Shown: one piece after another, positions 5,856 to 8,181 of the stretch
Layout: each line of letters starts with the position of its first letter
How positions within the stretch are numbered: position 1 is the first letter of the stretch
Source of the DNA: Acetobacteraceae bacterium
Lineage (GTDB): Bacteria > Pseudomonadota > Alphaproteobacteria > Acetobacterales > Acetobacteraceae
Assembly: GCA_027311485.1 (NCBI GenBank)
Contig: DAICYU010000155.1
Location: 1 to 8,181 of the forward strand
Direction of reading: 5' to 3'
Length of the DNA: 8,181 nt
Made by a program: the position numbers and the translations under genes
Notes under the pieces: model-generated
Seen by the model: the letters and a program-made list of their open reading frames with translations, nothing else
Told to the model about the DNA's origin: nothing
The model's database searches: none

Positions 5856-7664
5856 ATGGAGGGGCGCACAACCGCCGAACCCGCGTCGGCGACGTTGAGC
5901 GCGGAGCACGTGGCCAACCGGGTTGGTCAGGCTGCCGCTGGTTCCCGGATTGCCAGCATCCGGATGGTGCGCCTGGTGACCGGCCTTACGCTTTTCACGT
6001 ATGTTGGCACGCACCTGCTGAACCATTCGCTGGGCAACATCTCGGTCGGCGCTATGGAGGAGGGGCTTTCGATCCAGAAGTGGATCTGGCAGGGCGTGCT
6101 GGGTACTGGCGCGCTGTACCTGGCGCTGATCACGCATTTCAGCCTTGGCCTGCGGGCATTCTATGAACGCCGCCATTTCGGCTGGACGTGGACCGAAGTG
6201 GTTCAGCTTACCCTCGGCCTGTGCATCCCGTTCCTGCTGATGAACCATCTGTTCGTTACGCGAATCGCACTGACGCAATTCGGCGTGCAAAAAGGCTATC
6301 CGCAGGAACTCTATTCCTTCTGGGTCGCATCGCCGGAACTGGGCGTGCAGCAGGCAGCCGTTCTGATCGTGGCATGGACCCACGGCTGCATCGGCGTCTA
6401 TTTGTGGCTGCGTCTGAAGCGGTCGTTCGAACACCTGAAACCATTGCTTCTGGGCACGGCCATCATGCTGCCGGTGCTGGCCTTGCTGGGTTTCTACCAG
6501 GGCGGCAAGGCGGTCCGGTTGCTGGCGCATGATCCCGTCTGGCGCGCCGCCAACCTCAATCCGTGGCAGGTCGGGCTGGCACCGGAAAATGCCATGCTCC
6601 GCTGGGAACGGAATGTCAGCCTGGCGATCGCGCTGGGTCTTGTCCTGCTGGTCCTGATCGCCCGCGGCGTCCGTGCCTGGCGCGAACGCCATGGCGGGCT
6701 TGTGCGGGTTACTTATCCAAATGGCCGCGTGGCCCGGATTCCATCCGGGTTCAGCATTCTGGAGGCCAGTCGTTCCGCGCGCATCCCGCACGCCAGCGTC
6801 TGCGGCGGACGCGCCCGCTGCTCGACCTGCCGTATTCGTGTGATCACCGGCAGCGGACGCATCCCACCGCCGCACGACGTCGAACAGGCGGTGCTGCACC
6901 GTATCGGCGCGGGTCCGCTGGTGCGCCTCGCCTGTCAGTTGCGCCCCGAGAGCGACATCTCGGTGGTGCCGTTGCTGCCGCCCTACTGGACCGCCGCCGC
7001 TGTGCGAACCAAGACGGCGCCGCGCCCCGGCGAGGAACGATTCATTGTCGTGCTGATGGTGGACATGCGCAATTCCACCCGGCTGGCGGAAACCCGGCTG
7101 CCCTTCGACACGGTGTTTATCATCGACCGCTTCATCAACGCGATCGGCACCGCGGTCACCGAAGCCGGCGGGTTGCCAAACCACTTCACCGGTGACGGGC
7201 TGATGGCGGCCTTTGGCCTGGCCTGTGGACCGGAGCAGGCGTGCCGCCAGGCGATCACGGCGCTTGGCCTGATCGGTCGCAACATCGCGGCGCTGAATGA
7301 GGTGCTGCTGGCCGAGATGGCCGAACCGATCCGTTTCGGCATCGGCGTCCATGGCAGCACGGCGGTCGTCGGCGAAATAGGCTATGCCGAAAGCCGGGTG
7401 TTCACCACGCTGGGCGACGCCGCCAACGTGGCATCGCGTTTGGAATCGGCGTCCAAGACATTCGCCTGCCAGGCCGTGGTATCGCACACGGTACTGACCC
7501 TCAGCGGTTGCGATGCCAGCCAGTTCCCCCAGCATGAGGTGGCGGTGCGCGGCCGGACCGCCAATCTGGTGGTTCACACGATCGCCGATGTCTCGACACT
7601 GTACCACCAGACCGACGCCTCATCCGTTGCACGTTCGCCACCCCGCTTCCGTCGGGGCGGCTGA
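5856..7664 (+). CDS. Membrane redox-type class III nucleotide cyclase (CyaC-like): 6TM + [2Fe-2S] + cyclase
   Basis: 602 residues. Six predicted helices (about 37-58, 79-102, 115-137, 163-185, 196-215, 254-270) form an anchor like that of dihaem succinate:quinone oxidoreductases, with candidate haem ligands H53/H57, H94, H131 and H176. A ferredoxin domain (about 282-372) has C316, C322, C325 and C360 (CX5CX2C...C). The cyclase domain (about 394-560) has metal-binding D403 (V-D-M-R-N-S-T) and D447 (T-G-D-G), and N524 and R528 for catalysis. This order matches S. meliloti CyaC, reported as a quinone-responsive dihaem-B adenylate cyclase with a binuclear Fe-S cluster. The usual purine-selecting Lys before T-G-D-G is His443 here, so cAMP as product is likely but not certain. 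ATG 5856 is chosen because GAGGGGG stands upstream; the open frame back to 5583 runs through the divergent gene. The next gene encodes a Crp-type protein. Confidence 0.92.
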   Translation: MEGRTTAEPASATLSAEHVANRVGQAAAGSRIASIRMVRLVTGLTLFTYVGTHLLNHSLGNISVGAMEEGLSIQKWIWQGVLGTGALYLALITHFSLGLRAFYERRHFGWTWTEVVQLTLGLCIPFLLMNHLFVTRIALTQFGVQKGYPQELYSFWVASPELGVQQAAVLIVAWTHGCIGVYLWLRLKRSFEHLKPLLLGTAIMLPVLALLGFYQGGKAVRLLAHDPVWRAANLNPWQVGLAPENAMLRWERNVSLAIALGLVLLVLIARGVRAWRERHGGLVRVTYPNGRVARIPSGFSILEASRSARIPHASVCGGRARCSTCRIRVITGSGRIPPPHDVEQAVLHRIGAGPLVRLACQLRPESDISVVPLLPPYWTAAAVRTKTAPRPGEERFIVVLMVDMRNSTRLAETRLPFDTVFIIDRFINAIGTAVTEAGGLPNHFTGDGLMAAFGLACGPEQACRQAITALGLIGRNIAALNEVLLAEMAEPIRFGIGVHGSTAVVGEIGYAESRVFTTLGDAANVASRLESASKTFACQAVVSHTVLTLSGCDASQFPQHEVAVRGRTANLVVHTIADVSTLYHQTDASSVARSPPRFRRGG

Positions 7665-7694
7665 ATGCGTATCGCCGATGCTGTTGCGGTGCGG

Positions 7695-7710
7695 TGTGCC
7701 CGCGGTCACA
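7695..7710. promoter_or_regulatory. CRP-like operator upstream of the Crp/Fnr-type gene
   Basis: TGTGC-CCGCGG-TCACA matches the CRP consensus TGTGA-N6-TCACA at 9 of 10 positions. With one flanking base each side it becomes an 18-base palindrome with a single mismatched pair. It begins 31 bases after the cyclase stop and is centred about 91 bases before the Crp-like start codon, which fits autoregulation or control by a paralogue. Confidence 0.6.
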
Positions 7711-7793
7711 CAAGCGCCAATTCCGGCCCGGATGACGTCGGGGCCTGCAAAACCAGACACCGGGCCTGGCAGAACAGAGGAGTGGAGAACGGA

Positions 7794-8181
7794 ATGGACG
7801 CGGCAGCGCGACGTCAGGCACTCAGCCGGACACAGTTGTTTCAGGCCTTGCAGCCGGCCGACCTGGATACGATTCTGGCGCGCGCCGTCGTCAAGCGGGT
7901 GCTGCGGGGAGAGGTCATCCGCCGCCGTGGCGATCCCGGGAGCGGGATGGTCATCATCGTCAGCGGCCGTGTCCGCATCAGCCTTGTGTCCGAGGATGGC
8001 CGGGAGGTCACCCTGACCGTGCTCGGCCCCGGCGACATTCTTGGCGAAATGACGCTGATCGACGGCGGGGAGTGCAGCGCCGACGCGACGGCGCAGGAGG
8101 ACTGCGTGCTGCTGACGCTGGAGCGGGGACAGTTCCTCCGCCTGCTTCGGTCCAACAGCGATTTGTGCCTGCACCTGATGG
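7794..8181 (+). CDS. Crp/Fnr-family regulator, N-terminal cyclic-nucleotide-binding domain (partial)
   Basis: The frame is open for 129 codons to the window end, so the helix-turn-helix is not seen. Residues about 14-125 form a cNMP-binding beta-roll: L15-F-Q-A-L near the start, G39-E-V-I-R-R-R-G46-D-P-G-S-G51, V56-S-G-R-V60, and the phosphate-binding cassette starting G80-D-I-L-G84-E85. The conserved Glu is kept (E85) but the phosphate-binding Arg position is C94 (G-G-E-C-S-A). No Fnr-type N-terminal cysteine cluster is present. ATG 7794 has GGAG 6 bases upstream. An in-frame ATG at 7665, right after the cyclase stop, would add 43 residues unlike the family. The gene follows the cyclase by 129 bases on the same strand, which suggests it is the effector of the cyclase's product. 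Family is firm; ligand is uncertain. Confidence 0.9.
   Translation, partial: MDAAARRQALSRTQLFQALQPADLDTILARAVVKRVLRGEVIRRRGDPGSGMVIIVSGRVRISLVSEDGREVTLTVLGPGDILGEMTLIDGGECSADATAQEDCVLLTLERGQFLRLLRSNSDLCLHLM

Noticed and set aside
5640..7607. 655-codon open frame on the minus strand opposite the cyclase
   Set aside because: It runs antisense through well-conserved ferredoxin and cyclase motifs and its product is Arg/Gln/His-rich without any known domain.
7665..7793. ATG at 7665, in frame with the Crp-like gene
   Set aside because: It would add 43 residues unlike the family and include the palindrome; ATG 7794 has GGAG at the right distance. Still possible as an alternative start.
7620..8174. 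184-codon minus-strand frame opposite the Crp-like gene
   Set aside because: The opposite strand encodes a clear cNMP-binding domain; the antisense product has no recognisable feature.

Overview
The window comes from a high-GC bacterium, most likely an alphaproteobacterium (Acetobacteraceae or Rhodospirillaceae-like). The basis is the GC-rich codon use, the type VI secretion (T6SS) proteins with their alphaproteobacterial character, and a CyaC-type redox cyclase known from Sinorhizobium. The exact genus cannot be told from the sequence. Eight protein genes fill almost everything. There are no tRNA, rRNA, CRISPR or insertion-sequence signals, no clear terminator, and no gene-free stretch above 300 bases.

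Left part, minus strand, read from 5788 down to 1: one apparent operon of six genes. In order of transcription they are (1) a membrane protein with a periplasmic haem-binding Tll0287-like (DUF3365) domain and a C-terminal HAMP domain; (2) a Ser/Thr protein kinase with two copies of a small C-terminal domain; (3) the T6SS spike protein VgrG; (4) a DUF6931-like protein of unknown function; (5) a stand-alone PAAR spike-tip protein; (6) the N-terminal part of an FHA-domain protein of the T6SS TagH/Fha type, cut by the window edge. Genes 3-6 are spaced by -1 to 10 bases. A kinase plus an FHA protein next to VgrG recalls the threonine-phosphorylation pathway (PpkA/Fha) that switches T6SS on after translation.

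Right part, plus strand, from 5856: a 602-residue class III nucleotide cyclase with a six-helix, histidine-rich membrane anchor, a CX5CX2C...C [2Fe-2S] ferredoxin domain and a catalytic domain. This is the layout of the quinone-responsive cyclase CyaC. It is followed by a Crp/Fnr-type regulator cut by the window end. The two transcription units diverge from a 67-base intergenic region.

The most interesting reading is that the window joins two redox or haem inputs (the c-haem DUF3365-HAMP protein and the dihaem/2Fe-2S cyclase) to two output routes (kinase/FHA phosphorylation and cyclic nucleotide/Crp transcription) around a T6SS spike cassette. Two near-consensus CRP-type palindromes (9 of 10 matches to TGTGA-N6-TCACA) support the link. 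One lies before vgrG and one before the Crp-like gene, and these are the two longest non-coding gaps in the window apart from the divergent region. The sites and domains are seen in the sequence. Redox control of the T6SS is inference. Two oddities complicate the simple model: the usual phosphate-binding Arg of the Crp-like protein is Cys, and the usual purine-selecting Lys of the cyclase is His.
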